Shown in pieces: positions 1 to 8,410 of a stretch of 64,000 nucleotides of DNA. The notes beneath the pieces are model-generated. The model saw only the letters and a list, made by a program, of their open reading frames with translations, had not been told where the DNA came from and ran no database searches. Origin of the DNA: Bacteroidota bacterium (GTDB lineage Bacteria; Bacteroidota; Bacteroidia; AKYH767-A; 2013-40CM-41-45); NCBI GenBank assembly GCA_004295015.1, contig SHNE01000045.1, forward strand, positions 1 to 64,000, written 5' to 3'. Positions within the stretch are counted from its first letter, which is position 1. Each line of letters begins with the position of its first letter. The position numbers and the translations under genes are program-made.

Positions 1-1
1 G

Positions 2-85
2 AAAAACATTGCAATACGTGTCCATGGTACTTATAAAAACAGATTTGGAAATTCTATTGGATCAGTAAACTTCCCGAAAAAATGA
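2..85 (+). CDS. 3' end of an unknown gene entering from the left edge
   Basis: An open frame runs from the window edge to a TGA at 83-85, giving 27 residues rich in Lys, Asn and Gly. No family is recognisable. It is listed because the frame has no internal stop and lies in the same direction as the genes that follow; such a short open frame could also be chance. Confidence 0.25.
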   Translation, partial: KNIAIRVHGTYKNRFGNSIGSVNFPKK

Positions 86-179
86 TAATAAAATTACATA
101 ACGAACCTCTACTGAACAGGATATGCATAAAAACTATCCCAAGTCGAAATAATTAAACGGAAACTAATCATATAAATAA

Positions 180-545
180 ATGAATACTACTTACTACTAC
201 ACAGTCATGGAAATTGTTACCACATTCGGCTATGATCCTGGAAAAAATGAACAATTCGTAAATGTGAAAGACTTCAAAGGATCTAATCTTCGACGATGCA
301 GAGAAGAAGCTGTCGAATGGTATTATGAAAGATCAAGAGGATTAGAAAATGCGGGCGGGTACTTTTTACCATTTGCCTCCCCTGAAAATTTTGTACTGGG
401 GAAGAATGCAGTATACTCTGTATTTCTTTCTCTCATTGAAGTTTTCGAAGGTAACGAATATGAGTATCCATTGACTGGCGTTGAAGATGAAACTATCATG
501 GAAAATTTAGAAATAGAACGAGAAATACTCCGCAAATTAAAATAA
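180..545 (+). CDS. Hypothetical protein, 121 aa
   Basis: I do not recognise this small acidic protein. It starts with a Tyr-rich segment (MNTTYYYTVMEIV), has a central stretch containing REEAVEWYYERSRG, and ends in a charged helix (ENLEIEREILRKLK). There is no signal peptide or membrane segment, so it should be cytosolic. It is the first of three same-direction small genes (180-1336) that precede a serine recombinase, an arrangement common in the accessory parts of integrative elements and prophages. The ATG at 180 is preceded by an AT-rich leader without a Shine-Dalgarno, as is usual in Bacteroidota. Function unknown. Confidence 0.55.
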   Translation: MNTTYYYTVMEIVTTFGYDPGKNEQFVNVKDFKGSNLRRCREEAVEWYYERSRGLENAGGYFLPFASPENFVLGKNAVYSVFLSLIEVFEGNEYEYPLTGVEDETIMENLEIEREILRKLK

Positions 546-628
546 CCAATTTTAGCATACAGCACAAACAAGCAAAGAAGATTATCTGAATATCTAAGAA
601 TTTCCTAACTCTTAAATTATAAATCATC

Positions 629-931
629 ATGAATAACAATCAAAAACGAGAAGAAGGGCCGATCCTTCGATTTGAGACCTTCGATGTAATACCTCGACGC
701 AGAGGCCGAAAAAATAACAAACATCTTGACAATGTTATCGAAAAACTACTAAGTATGGAACCAAAGACGAAGGTTAATATTTCTAAAATCGATATTCAAA
801 ATTTTGGGCTCTGTCACTCAACTATCCGGTACAGACTCGAAATAAGGGATCAGCTTGGCAGGTACTCATTCAAGACCTTGGTAGATGCCAACAAAAATAA
901 AATCGGATACACAGTCTATTGTGTCGCCTAA
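629..931 (+). CDS. Small basic hypothetical protein, 100 aa
   Basis: Unrecognised 100-residue protein. Its N-terminal third is strongly basic (PRRRGRKNNKHLDN), suggesting contact with nucleic acid, and the rest looks like a small alpha/beta fold ending in KIGYTVYCVA. No signal peptide or membrane helix. It lies 83 bases after the 121-aa gene and 21 bases before the next, so the three probably share a transcript. A nucleic-acid-binding accessory protein of a mobile element is a reasonable guess, but nothing in the sequence proves it. Confidence 0.5.
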   Translation: MNNNQKREEGPILRFETFDVIPRRRGRKNNKHLDNVIEKLLSMEPKTKVNISKIDIQNFGLCHSTIRYRLEIRDQLGRYSFKTLVDANKNKIGYTVYCVA

Positions 932-952
932 ACTCAATTAAATTTTACAACT

Positions 953-1336
953 ATGGAAATTTTCACACACAAAGAAATCATGTTAATGATTGACTCATTC
1001 AATGGAATTGCAGTCAGCTCAAGGATTCCTATGAAGCTTCAACTCACAGGGGTATTTGATGAAGGAAACCGGCTATTCAAGAAATGGAATGTGGACAAGA
1101 AGCTACTGAGAAAAAAACTCAATTACATTAATGAGGAGGAGGCGAAAATAATCATGAGAACAATTCTAAATTTTTGGGATCGTTTCGACGACGAACAAAT
1201 AACTGAAATGTTCATGAACAAAGCACTGCAAGAAGAGAACTATGAATTTGCCGCAGAAATTCGTGACGGGAAAGTATCTCCCACTTCGCTTCAAGATCGA
1301 TTCAAAAATATGAATCGACCAAATCAACACGAATAG
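953..1336 (+). CDS. Hypothetical protein with a UVR-like helical tail, 127 aa
   Basis: Mostly helical, charged protein of unknown family. Near its end the stretch NKALQEENYEFAAEIRDGK resembles the UVR motif (pattern E-x-x-x-Y/F-E-x-A-A-x-x-R-D) that UvrB, UvrC and some ClpC and McsA proteins use for protein-protein contact. The rest of the protein does not resemble these families. It follows the basic 100-aa gene after 21 bases and is probably co-transcribed with it. The UVR resemblance is a short motif match and may be coincidental. Confidence 0.5.
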   Translation: MEIFTHKEIMLMIDSFNGIAVSSRIPMKLQLTGVFDEGNRLFKKWNVDKKLLRKKLNYINEEEAKIIMRTILNFWDRFDDEQITEMFMNKALQEENYEFAAEIRDGKVSPTSLQDRFKNMNRPNQHE

Positions 1337-1613
1337 TGAGAGTCGTAAAAAATGGTATTGGTGTAAGGGAACTTACATCAACCATAGACTATCAACAAAA
1401 TTACAGTTCCTTTTCCAAAGTTTCTGCTATATTCGTTATATACTAACAGAAAACGAACCATGTCAGACCAAAGTACGTCTATTCATTTGTTTCTCTTCAC
1501 AAGTCCAGAATTACGAAAGGAAAATTTCAGGAAATGCTCATGAGGACAATGGCGCTTAAAGTTCAAAATTAATAACATTAAATTCGCTAGGCTACTTTGA
1601 TACATTTAAACCG
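1337..1613 (+). other. Non-coding gap with a promoter-like repeat and a 27-codon frame
   Basis: No convincing gene. It contains the first copy of a 15-base promoter-like repeat (1423-1437), followed by an ATG at 1460 opening a 27-codon frame that stops at 1543, and a second very short frame overlapping that stop. The short frames resemble nothing else in the window and may be remains of a gene that used to follow the promoter. Confidence 0.4.
1423..1437 (+). promoter_or_regulatory. Promoter-like repeat, copy 1
   Basis: TCTGCTATATTCGTT is identical to 1998-2012. It contains TATATTCG, one base from the Bacteroidota -7 box TAnnTTTG, and lies about 25 bases before an ATG at 1460, a spacing similar to copy 2 and the recombinase start. 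Confidence 0.4.
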
Positions 1614-1919
1614 ATGACAAAAAAAAGAGTAGTAGATAACAGGCTCACAGAAAAAGAAGAGCAAGAGCTGGCGCATTTCTACATGGTTAGGAAGAGCGCC
1701 CGTGCCTTGATGAATTACCGTGTCAATGCTTTCGATGAGGACGGCACGTTGGAGGTCGTTGATGACTACGGCAGACGATCCCGTTATAACGGGCAAAAGT
1801 ACATTGAAGATCACATCCGTTACTTTGAGAAGAAGGACCATCCGGTTTGGTACAGGCTGTGCGCCAAGCTGAAGCTCGTTCAGGACGAGTACGATGAAAA
1901 GTTTAAAGACATCAAATAA
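1614..1919 (+). CDS. Hypothetical charged protein, 101 aa
   Basis: Highly charged 101-residue protein of unknown family, starting MTKKRVVDNRLTEKEEQEL. It is predicted to be helical at both ends with a short beta-rich centre (GTLEVVDDYGRRSRYNG). No membrane or export signal. Its base composition is visibly more GC-rich than the flanking genes, particularly in 1670-1900, which suggests separate acquisition. It stands alone between the two promoter-like repeats and upstream of the serine recombinase; a small regulator or accessory protein of the same element is possible but unproven. Confidence 0.5.
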   Translation: MTKKRVVDNRLTEKEEQELAHFYMVRKSARALMNYRVNAFDEDGTLEVVDDYGRRSRYNGQKYIEDHIRYFEKKDHPVWYRLCAKLKLVQDEYDEKFKDIK

Positions 1920-1997
1920 TTTTTCGATAAGGAAGGACATTTTCGGTAGCCCAATTTTTATTGCCAACCATTTCGGCTTTTTTCCTTTCGCATGTCA

Positions 1998-2012
1998 TCT
2001 GCTATATTCGTT
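1998..2012 (+). promoter_or_regulatory. Promoter-like repeat, copy 2, before the serine recombinase
   Basis: Exact copy of the 15 bases at 1423-1437, containing the -7-like box TATATTCG. It lies 22 bases before the ATG of the recombinase at 2032, the right place for its promoter. Confidence 0.45.
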
Positions 2013-2031
2013 TCAAACCTGAAATTTATTT

Positions 2032-2664
2032 ATGCCAGAACAACTTAAAGTCTGCCTGTTCATTCGTGTCTCCACGCAACAACAAGATTACGATCGACAA
2101 ATTTCCGATCTCACCTCCTATTGTGCGCAGAAAGGCTATGCAATTTCTAAAACAATAGCAACTAAAATCACCGGAACTAAAACACTTGCTGATCGTCAGG
2201 ACTTGCAGGAACTCCTAGCCGCAGCAAATCGCAATGAATTTCAAAAAGTAATTGTCTGTGAAATTTCTCGCATAGGAAGAAATGCACGTGACATAAGAAA
2301 CACTATTGATCAATTGCACCGGAAAAAGATTGCAGTCGTCTTTAAAAATCTTGGACTCGAATCAATCGACGAGAATGGGAATGAAAGTTTTGTAACCAAT
2401 ATCATTATTGCCATATACAGCGAGCTTGCACAGGAGGAGAAACGCATCCTATCGGAACGGATCAAGTCAGGCCTTGCAGAAGCTCGACGTAAAAATAAAA
2501 GAATCGGAAGGCCAACAGGCAAAGAAAATATTCAGGAGATAAATAAAAAATATGGCAAACTAATTTCCGATCTTCGGAAAGGTACATCTCTCACAGATTG
2601 CAGCAAGCTTCATAGTGTTAGCAGGAACACCGTCATCAAAATAAAAAAACTCATGGCAGCCTGA
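2032..2664 (+). CDS. Serine site-specific recombinase (resolvase/invertase family)
   Basis: Small serine recombinase of 210 residues, which would cut and rejoin DNA at specific short sites through a 5'-phosphoserine link. The catalytic domain starts with LFIRVSTQQQ, where the Ser of RVST is the nucleophile, and continues with the conserved EISRIGRN and with the long E helix ending SERIKSGLAEARRKNKRIGRP. The last 45 residues form a helix-turn-helix DNA-binding domain (TDCSKLHSVSRNTVIKIKK). Length and order match Tn3-type resolvases and DNA invertases, not the large integrases. It is preceded by a promoter-like repeat and overlaps the next gene by one base. It could invert or resolve part of this element; no obvious paired sites were found by eye. 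Confidence 0.93.
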   Translation: MPEQLKVCLFIRVSTQQQDYDRQISDLTSYCAQKGYAISKTIATKITGTKTLADRQDLQELLAAANRNEFQKVIVCEISRIGRNARDIRNTIDQLHRKKIAVVFKNLGLESIDENGNESFVTNIIIAIYSELAQEEKRILSERIKSGLAEARRKNKRIGRPTGKENIQEINKKYGKLISDLRKGTSLTDCSKLHSVSRNTVIKIKKLMAA

Positions 2665-3206
2665 TGGATGATAAAGAGAACATCGAAAAGTATTGGAAGA
2701 ACTTCCGATCACAGGCATCAATGGTTGTAGGATACGAGTCGGCAGTAATAGCCTGCACCGATTTTATGGATCAGTATGGACAGGCCACAACCGAAGATGT
2801 TGAAGAAAATGCACAAGGCATCAGAGTCGTTGCTCATTTGATTAGGAAGTTTGAAGCTACTGAAGACTATGTTTCTTGTGCAAAGCTTTCCAGGTTCCAG
2901 CAAGGATTGGAGATTCCAGAGGGAGCTTGTGAAGCATCAGACCTACCACAATTCCTTTCAAACTTCACGACAGTGCTCTTGCATGATGTGAATTGTCAAG
3001 GATGTTGGACTGTACTCGAAGATAACGGAATGACTATTATCCAACAGTTGAATATTGACACCGATGAAGGGATTGATGGGTTAGCATTGGTCGAGATCCT
3101 GCACAATTATTTTCTAATCAGGGGCGAGATCGGAAAATGCCCGTTTTTGAAGCTCTTGAAAAATCAACTATCTGAAACGAAACAGAATCAAATAACAAAA
3201 CAGTGA
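2664..3206 (+). CDS. Hypothetical protein co-expressed with the recombinase, 180 aa
   Basis: Unrecognised acidic, helical protein. Its ATG shares one base with the stop of the serine recombinase, so the two are almost certainly translated from one message. It contains scattered cysteines (VNCQGCW, GKCPF) but no complete zinc motif. No signal peptide. The overlap suggests a role tied to recombinase control or site choice, which is inference from gene order only. Confidence 0.6.
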   Translation: MDDKENIEKYWKNFRSQASMVVGYESAVIACTDFMDQYGQATTEDVEENAQGIRVVAHLIRKFEATEDYVSCAKLSRFQQGLEIPEGACEASDLPQFLSNFTTVLLHDVNCQGCWTVLEDNGMTIIQQLNIDTDEGIDGLALVEILHNYFLIRGEIGKCPFLKLLKNQLSETKQNQITKQ

Positions 3207-3250
3207 AAAAATCAAGAGGCATTCAAGTTTTCTAAACTTGCATTTAACAA

Positions 3251-3917
3251 TTAGTTAGACTTCGTCAACCAATCTTCTGTTGTCCCTCTTGCAGAATAAT
3301 GTTTCAGGCTTATTGTCTTTTTAAATTTACCGTTTGTAAATCTTTCAAAAAACTCCTGAACCACATTGCTATATTGAAGATATCTCCCATTGGACAATTA
3401 TAAAATTGGCTGGAAGCAACCCATACTTAAGCCCAGATGCTAGCCAATTATTCTGAGACACTCTGATGCTATCCTTTTTTGAGCGCTTCGATTCTGCAAA
3501 AATTACTCTGTCACCTTTCCATGCCATCACATCCCAACATCCCGAATAAGAATTCGAATTTATCATGGCGATATCAGTTAGAAGCTTTGCTATCTCATTA
3601 TCCACGATGGGAGAGTGGATTTGATTTTTGTACTTGTCATCTTTCCACTCAGACAAACAAATTGGCTCTTTGTTTCCTCTACCATATGTTTCTACCCACC
3701 GTGCATCCCAGCCATCATTGTGGAACGATGTCATAATTGCAATCTCTGCAAACATTGGCTTATTGCCGAAAGATACAATGGGTTTCCCACCAAAGGTTTC
3801 TTTGACAGGCTCACCTGTCCATTTGCTAAATGCTACAATGCATTTAGGAATTTCAACTGTCTGCTCATTGATCGAGAATTGCACAATTTCCGTCGGCGTA
3901 AGGAATTGCGGGTACAT
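3251..3917 (-). pseudogene. VRR-NUC-like nuclease gene with a probable frameshift
   Basis: The intact part (3917 down to 3369, 182 aa) ends with a PD-(D/E)XK-type core: CWDVMAWKGD, then VIFAESKRS and RVSQNNWLASGLKYG, the D...E-x-K...Q...W pattern of VRR-NUC nucleases, which cut structured DNA. The frame stops at 3369 right after FIIVQWEISSI. One frame over, translation continues from that point without a stop to TAA 3251-3253 and gives a protein-like tail (RYLQYSNVVQEFFERF, then SARGTTEDW). The simplest reading is a one-base insertion in a GGG run near 3387. The gene is therefore probably broken, or the base is a sequencing error. Nuclease activity is inferred from the motif. Confidence 0.55.
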
Positions 3918-4082
3918 AACTATTGATTTACAAAATCAAAGATAACGGGATTCTCAAAAGCGTCAATTAAATCATTAGAATTCTGCGCACCGCCCAAGTT
4001 TTCCTGAGTGCAATCCAGACATTTCCTAACAAGACGTTTTCGGTAACGTTTATTCCGCACCGGTAGGTCTCGCAAAATCCTG

Positions 4083-4826
4083 TTAGCTAGGATCGGTAAT
4101 TTCTATAAACTGCATTATAACATCTATTAATGCATCAGACTCAGACGGAGAGTAATCAGGCGATTGTGTCAAAAACATGTAGTCATATTGATGACAGTTA
4201 TTAAATGTTTTATAGTCAATTTTTTGAAAAGGTATTGAAGAAATCCCAGGTATATATGTGCCCAATTTAGGATTACTTATATCGTCAATATTTTCAAAAT
4301 ATTTCATTTCAAGTCTTTCTATTCCGCTATCTGTTTTACTTATCAAATTGGGAGGAATATCAATGTGTGGATAATTAATATTTGTTATATAATACAATTC
4401 TTCTAACCAGTGTTGAGACAAAAAGAATAGCAAGAAATTTCCAGGATTCAAGTCAAGCTCTGCTTCCTTCTCGTCGGTAATCCAATCACTACCTTTCAAG
4501 CGCTCAGAGTCAACAAACATATTGACAACTCTAAAATCACACATCCCAAGATCAGCATGAGCATCCACATGATCGATTACAAAAGTAGAGCCGTGCGATT
4601 TGCGCATTTTTTTGCAATACGCTTATAGTTCATCATGATTAATAAAATAGTTTCCTGGAATTTTCTTGCCTTTAGTTAACCCACAATTTCTCAACAAGAA
4701 ATTTTTCACATCTACCTCGTCCCATGGTTTGTGAGTATTCTCCCCTCTTTCTGTTTTTCTGGGTCGGCTATTCCCTTTGATGAAGAAATCCAAGTCTACA
4801 TCTAATATCCTAAAAATCTTATGCAT
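4083..4826 (-). pseudogene. UPF0489-like (arginase-fold) gene interrupted by an in-frame stop
   Basis: Two open pieces lie in the same reading frame: 67 codons starting at 4826 (MHKIFRILDVDLDFFIKGN) and 174 codons from 4607 (with FVIDHVDAHADLGMCDF), separated only by TAA at 4625-4623 and five sense codons. Together they read as one protein of about 247 codons. DVDLDFF plus HVDAHADL are the metal-site-type motifs I associate with the UPF0489 family (related to human C5orf22), an arginase/deacetylase-like fold of unknown function. With the stop in place, both halves of the presumed active site are separated, so the gene is probably dead unless the stop is read through or is a base-calling error. 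Confidence 0.6.
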
Positions 4827-4898
4827 TGAAAATTAATTTATAAAAGACTGATAAAATACGAATTTATTTATTGAAATCTTACCTAATTTATGTAAATA

Positions 4899-5504
4899 TC
4901 ATCGCGTAAGGATCTTGGCAGCTATAGTAACGGCGTTGTTCTCGTACCCCTTACCCCCCAACAACATCACCTTATCTCTGATAATAGAAGGCCCCCAGAA
5001 CAGCCAGCCCTGCTTCTTGAAATACTCAAACATTTCTTGCTCTCGGCCCCGGTAGATCTTCCCGGCAATTAACCCAAATGAAATCTTAGTCTTGTTTCCC
5101 ATCAACCCCTGCTGTAACCAATGCCCTTTCAAACTTGCCGACAATACATTTCGGTAGTTCTTTGCGGTTAGTAGTTTGTATCTTCCGCTCTGCTCCTTCT
5201 GTTCGATTGCCACCTCGTCATATGGAACCCCAGGACTGTCCAGGTATGACTTGACTTCCAGAAGATAAACAGTGTCCCAATTCACATCATAGGCGACAAT
5301 ATCAATTTCCGGCCTTGGTGTTGATGGCTTGTTAATAAGCCGTTTCTCCTCCGACGACAAGTTGATTTTAACTGAATGTTTTACCAGTATTTCTCCTCCT
5401 GTAAAAGCTGCCCAATAATCTTCTCGACTGCGTTCATGTCTTTTTTTGCATGAGAGTACATGGACTGGCTGATATGTGCAATGCTTGGGATGTGAGATTG
5501 ACAA
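4899..5504 (-). CDS. PD-(D/E)XK nuclease-like protein, start uncertain
   Basis: A 201-codon frame with a clear nuclease core: RPEIDIVAYD followed by VYLLEVKSYLDS, the D...E-x-K pattern of restriction-enzyme-like nucleases. The C-terminal half contains a second conserved-looking block, FEYFKKQG then FWGPSIIRDKV, also found as a decayed copy at 15110-15241. There is no ATG in the first 130 codons: the best start is TTG at 5504, two codons after an in-frame stop. Either TTG is used or the 5' end has been lost. It may belong to a restriction or other anti-DNA system, but no methylase partner is visible beside it. Confidence 0.5.
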   Translation of the reverse strand: MSISHPKHCTYQPVHVLSCKKRHERSREDYWAAFTGGEILVKHSVKINLSSEEKRLINKPSTPRPEIDIVAYDVNWDTVYLLEVKSYLDSPGVPYDEVAIEQKEQSGRYKLLTAKNYRNVLSASLKGHWLQQGLMGNKTKISFGLIAGKIYRGREQEMFEYFKKQGWLFWGPSIIRDKVMLLGGKGYENNAVTIAAKILTR

Positions 5505-5763
5505 TAGTTATCGAGTACGAAATGTTGGTAAGTGCTTTTGTAAAATAACAGCCTCTATTAACCAAAATCTATCAAAAGCATGGATGCTATTACCAAGCAC
5601 CCTTGATAAAATTTATTGAGAAGACGGCTTCAATTAGACTCATTATAAATCACTTCTACCAGTAAAACTCCAAAGAATAAACCAATATTAATATGATTAC
5701 CGCCATTCACAACAGTGATTTAATACAACTTACAGAACAAAAAAAGTCCATTGCCATTTTTTT

Positions 5764-6399
5764 TCAGTGTCTATTTATGATACCGTGTCTTTTAAAGCTA
5801 CAAAACAGAAAATTTTGTGTCGTTTTAAATGGTGTTGTGTGGTCCTCCGTTATACACTTGATTTTCTCAAAACCATTTTCAAGTTCTTTAGTCAATGTGT
5901 CTTCTGTGTATTGCTTGATGTCAAGGCCACTGCACTTCTTAGGTCCATTATCGCTAAATGTGCCAATAGTTACAATGCCATTTTCCTTAACCGCTTGTCG
6001 TGTAGCTGAAAGATATTTTACGATTTCCGCTTGGGTTGTCAAAAAATGAAATGTTGCACGGTCATGCCAAAAGTCGAAGGGAGAAGACGGATTAAACTCG
6101 GTGATATCGCTGACAATCCAAGTTACTTTGGCTGCTTTACTGCCTAATCGCTTTTTAGCTCTTATAAGAGCTTGTTCACTGATGTCAAGCACTGTAACGT
6201 TCTCATAACCCTCGGTAAGTAAATAATCCACAAGTTTGCTGTCCCCACCGCCAATATCAATGATATGGGATTGCTTAGATAAGTCTGCTGCGTGAATAAA
6301 GTCAAGTGAAGTTTTAGGAGCTTCCTGTGTCCAGCTAACTTCGTTGGGTTGTTTAGTAGAATATATGATGTCCCAATGGTTTTTTGAAATATCTGACAT
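5764..6399 (-). CDS. Class I SAM-dependent methyltransferase
   Basis: A 211-residue Rossmann-fold methyltransferase. Motif I is HIIDIGGGDSKLVDYLL (SAM-binding glycine loop), followed by the acidic residue of motif II in VTVLDISEQAL, and later ITEFNPSSPFDFWHDRATFHFL as the motif IV region. The N-terminus (HWDIIYSTKQPNEVSWTQ) is the typical lead of small-molecule methyltransferases of this type; some relatives sit beside tellurite or metal resistance genes. It lies 115 bases downstream of the metal ATPase in the same direction, so it may be a distal member of that operon. The substrate cannot be told from sequence. Confidence 0.8.
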   Translation of the reverse strand: MSDISKNHWDIIYSTKQPNEVSWTQEAPKTSLDFIHAADLSKQSHIIDIGGGDSKLVDYLLTEGYENVTVLDISEQALIRAKKRLGSKAAKVTWIVSDITEFNPSSPFDFWHDRATFHFLTTQAEIVKYLSATRQAVKENGIVTIGTFSDNGPKKCSGLDIKQYTEDTLTKELENGFEKIKCITEDHTTPFKTTQNFLFCSFKRHGIINRH

Positions 6400-6514
6400 G
6401 TTAAGCTAAAATATTTAAACAAAGGTAGTAATGCGGTTGAGCAAAAGCAAATGTGAGTGCAAATGCGATGGCTCTATACGCAGTCGGTTTAGGTTTTGCG
6501 GATTGGTCTCTATT

Positions 6515-8401
6515 TTATCCTTTATAGTTCACCAGTCGTAAACTTGTAAAAATTACAATTAGCGTTACTCCTACGTCTGCGGCTATAGCTAAAACTAAAT
6601 TGCTGTAGCCGATGAATGCAAGTGTTATAAATATCAACTTTACTGCTATTGCTCCAATCGTATTTATTTTAATACGCTTAAGTGTAGCTCGCGATAAACG
6701 AATAAGGAAGGGAATAAGTGTCAGCCTATCATTCATCAAAGCAATGTTGGCTGTTTCTATGGCAGTGTCACTCCCTGCTGCTCCCATTGCAATACCTACG
6801 GTAGATTGTGCCAATGCCGGTGCATCGTTGATACCATCGCCAACCATTGCCACTTTACCATATTGAACCAATAACTCTTTTATTTTTTCCGATTTGTTTT
6901 CAGGCAGCATATTGCCGAATATTCTCTTGATGCCTACTTGCTTTGCTACATAGTTTGCTGCTTTTTCACTGTCGCCTGTAAGCATTATAGGCTCTATGTT
7001 CATTGCTTCAATTTCTTTCAAGGCTACAGCACTATCGGGTTTTATTTCGTCCATTAAACCAATTATACCTGCCACTCCGTCACCAAAACTCACAACAACA
7101 CTAGTTTTGCCTTGTGAAGATAGTTGCTCAACAATTTTTTCTGCTTCGCTGTCGATGTGTTGATTTTCTTTGATAAAGTCTAACTTGCCTACATAAATTG
7201 TTTCATCCTCACATACTAAGCATTTTGCTGTTGCACCCTTGCCCATGATGCTTTTGAATGCTTCGGTTTTATGCGGTTCAAATCCTTCTTTTTTACTTGC
7301 ATCAACAATGGCTTGTGCCAAAGGATGCTCACTAAAAATTTCTGCTCCTGCGGTGCAAGCCAAAAGTTCTTCACGACTTGTTCCATTGAGTGGAACCACA
7401 TCGCTTACGATTGGATTTCCAAATGTGATGGTTCTTGTTTTATCTAATGCAATGGCTTTAATTTGGGCCATTGCTTCAATATATTTCCCTCCTTTGACCA
7501 ATGCCCCTTTTGATGAAGCGTTTCCAATGGCTGCATAAATTGCAACAGATGTAGATATTACCAAAGCACACGGACAAGCAATAACTAAAAGTGTAATTGC
7601 CTGCTGTAACCAATGATTGAAATCCATTTGCAAAACATAAACAGGAATCAGAAACAGCAGCAGTGACAGTAAAATCATAGCAGGGGTGTAATACTTTGCA
7701 AATTGCTGAATAAATTTTTGTGTTTCAGATTTGTTTGCCTGTGCTTCAAAAGTAAGACGAATGATTTTTGAGAAAGTTGTATCAACTGAAAGTTTAGTTG
7801 TTTCCACTTCTATAAAACCATTTTTGTTCAACGTCCCTGCAAATAAATTATCGCCTGTGTGCTTGTCTTTGGGAATTGGTTCGCCAGTAATTGCGGCTTC
7901 GTCAATGGTGGTTTCACCTGAAATTATCCTACCGTCAAGCGGTATCATCTCTCCCGGCTTTACCTGTATGATTGTTCCAACTGCAATTTTATCAATGACA
8001 ATATTTGCGTTTTCTGTTTTTACAAATGCTGTTTTGGGTGCTTTGCTTACTAATTCATCTAAAGCGGATTTTGAATTTTCTATGCCAATATCTTCCAAGC
8101 GTTCTCCTAAAACATACAACACCACTAATACTGCAGCTTCGGGAAATTCTTTTAAATAAAATGCACCGATAACGGCAATGAGCATCAGCAAATTGATGTT
8201 GCTGAAATTGAGTTTGAACAGTGCTTTAACACCACTCCAAACAACATTGTAGCCAATGCCAAGAATAAATGCCCCGAAAACAAGCGGAGCATAAGGCATT
8301 GGAATATTTATGCCAATGATGGATAAAACTTCTAACGCAACTACAATCGCAATAGCTGAAAGGAGAAAAATAAATTTCTTATCGTTGATTGGTAATTTCA
8401 T
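6515..8401 (-). CDS. P1B-type heavy-metal ATPase (CPC type, Zn/Cd/Pb-like)
   Basis: Inner-membrane ATP-driven metal exporter of 628 aa. It shows the actuator motif TGEPIP, the transmembrane metal site CPCALV (about residues 276-281), the HP motif in SEHPLAQA, and the hinge MVGDGINDAPALAQ. It has no N-terminal HMA domain, so it is shorter than ZntA or CadA. Unusually, the phosphorylation loop around Asp 320 reads DKTRTITFG instead of DKTGTLTxG. The CPC motif and its CzcAB-type neighbours suggest Zn, Cd, Co or Pb rather than copper. It follows the adaptor gene after 9 bases and is the third gene of the 14134-6515 operon. Eight transmembrane helices are expected for the family. Confidence 0.92.
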   Translation of the reverse strand: MKLPINDKKFIFLLSAIAIVVALEVLSIIGINIPMPYAPLVFGAFILGIGYNVVWSGVKALFKLNFSNINLLMLIAVIGAFYLKEFPEAAVLVVLYVLGERLEDIGIENSKSALDELVSKAPKTAFVKTENANIVIDKIAVGTIIQVKPGEMIPLDGRIISGETTIDEAAITGEPIPKDKHTGDNLFAGTLNKNGFIEVETTKLSVDTTFSKIIRLTFEAQANKSETQKFIQQFAKYYTPAMILLSLLLFLIPVYVLQMDFNHWLQQAITLLVIACPCALVISTSVAIYAAIGNASSKGALVKGGKYIEAMAQIKAIALDKTRTITFGNPIVSDVVPLNGTSREELLACTAGAEIFSEHPLAQAIVDASKKEGFEPHKTEAFKSIMGKGATAKCLVCEDETIYVGKLDFIKENQHIDSEAEKIVEQLSSQGKTSVVVSFGDGVAGIIGLMDEIKPDSAVALKEIEAMNIEPIMLTGDSEKAANYVAKQVGIKRIFGNMLPENKSEKIKELLVQYGKVAMVGDGINDAPALAQSTVGIAMGAAGSDTAIETANIALMNDRLTLIPFLIRLSRATLKRIKINTIGAIAVKLIFITLAFIGYSNLVLAIAADVGVTLIVIFTSLRLVNYKG

Positions 8402-8410
8402 AATGGAATT

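Noticed and set aside
7731..8159. 142-codon plus-strand frame
   Set aside because: Antisense shadow of the P-type ATPase, which has full motif support.
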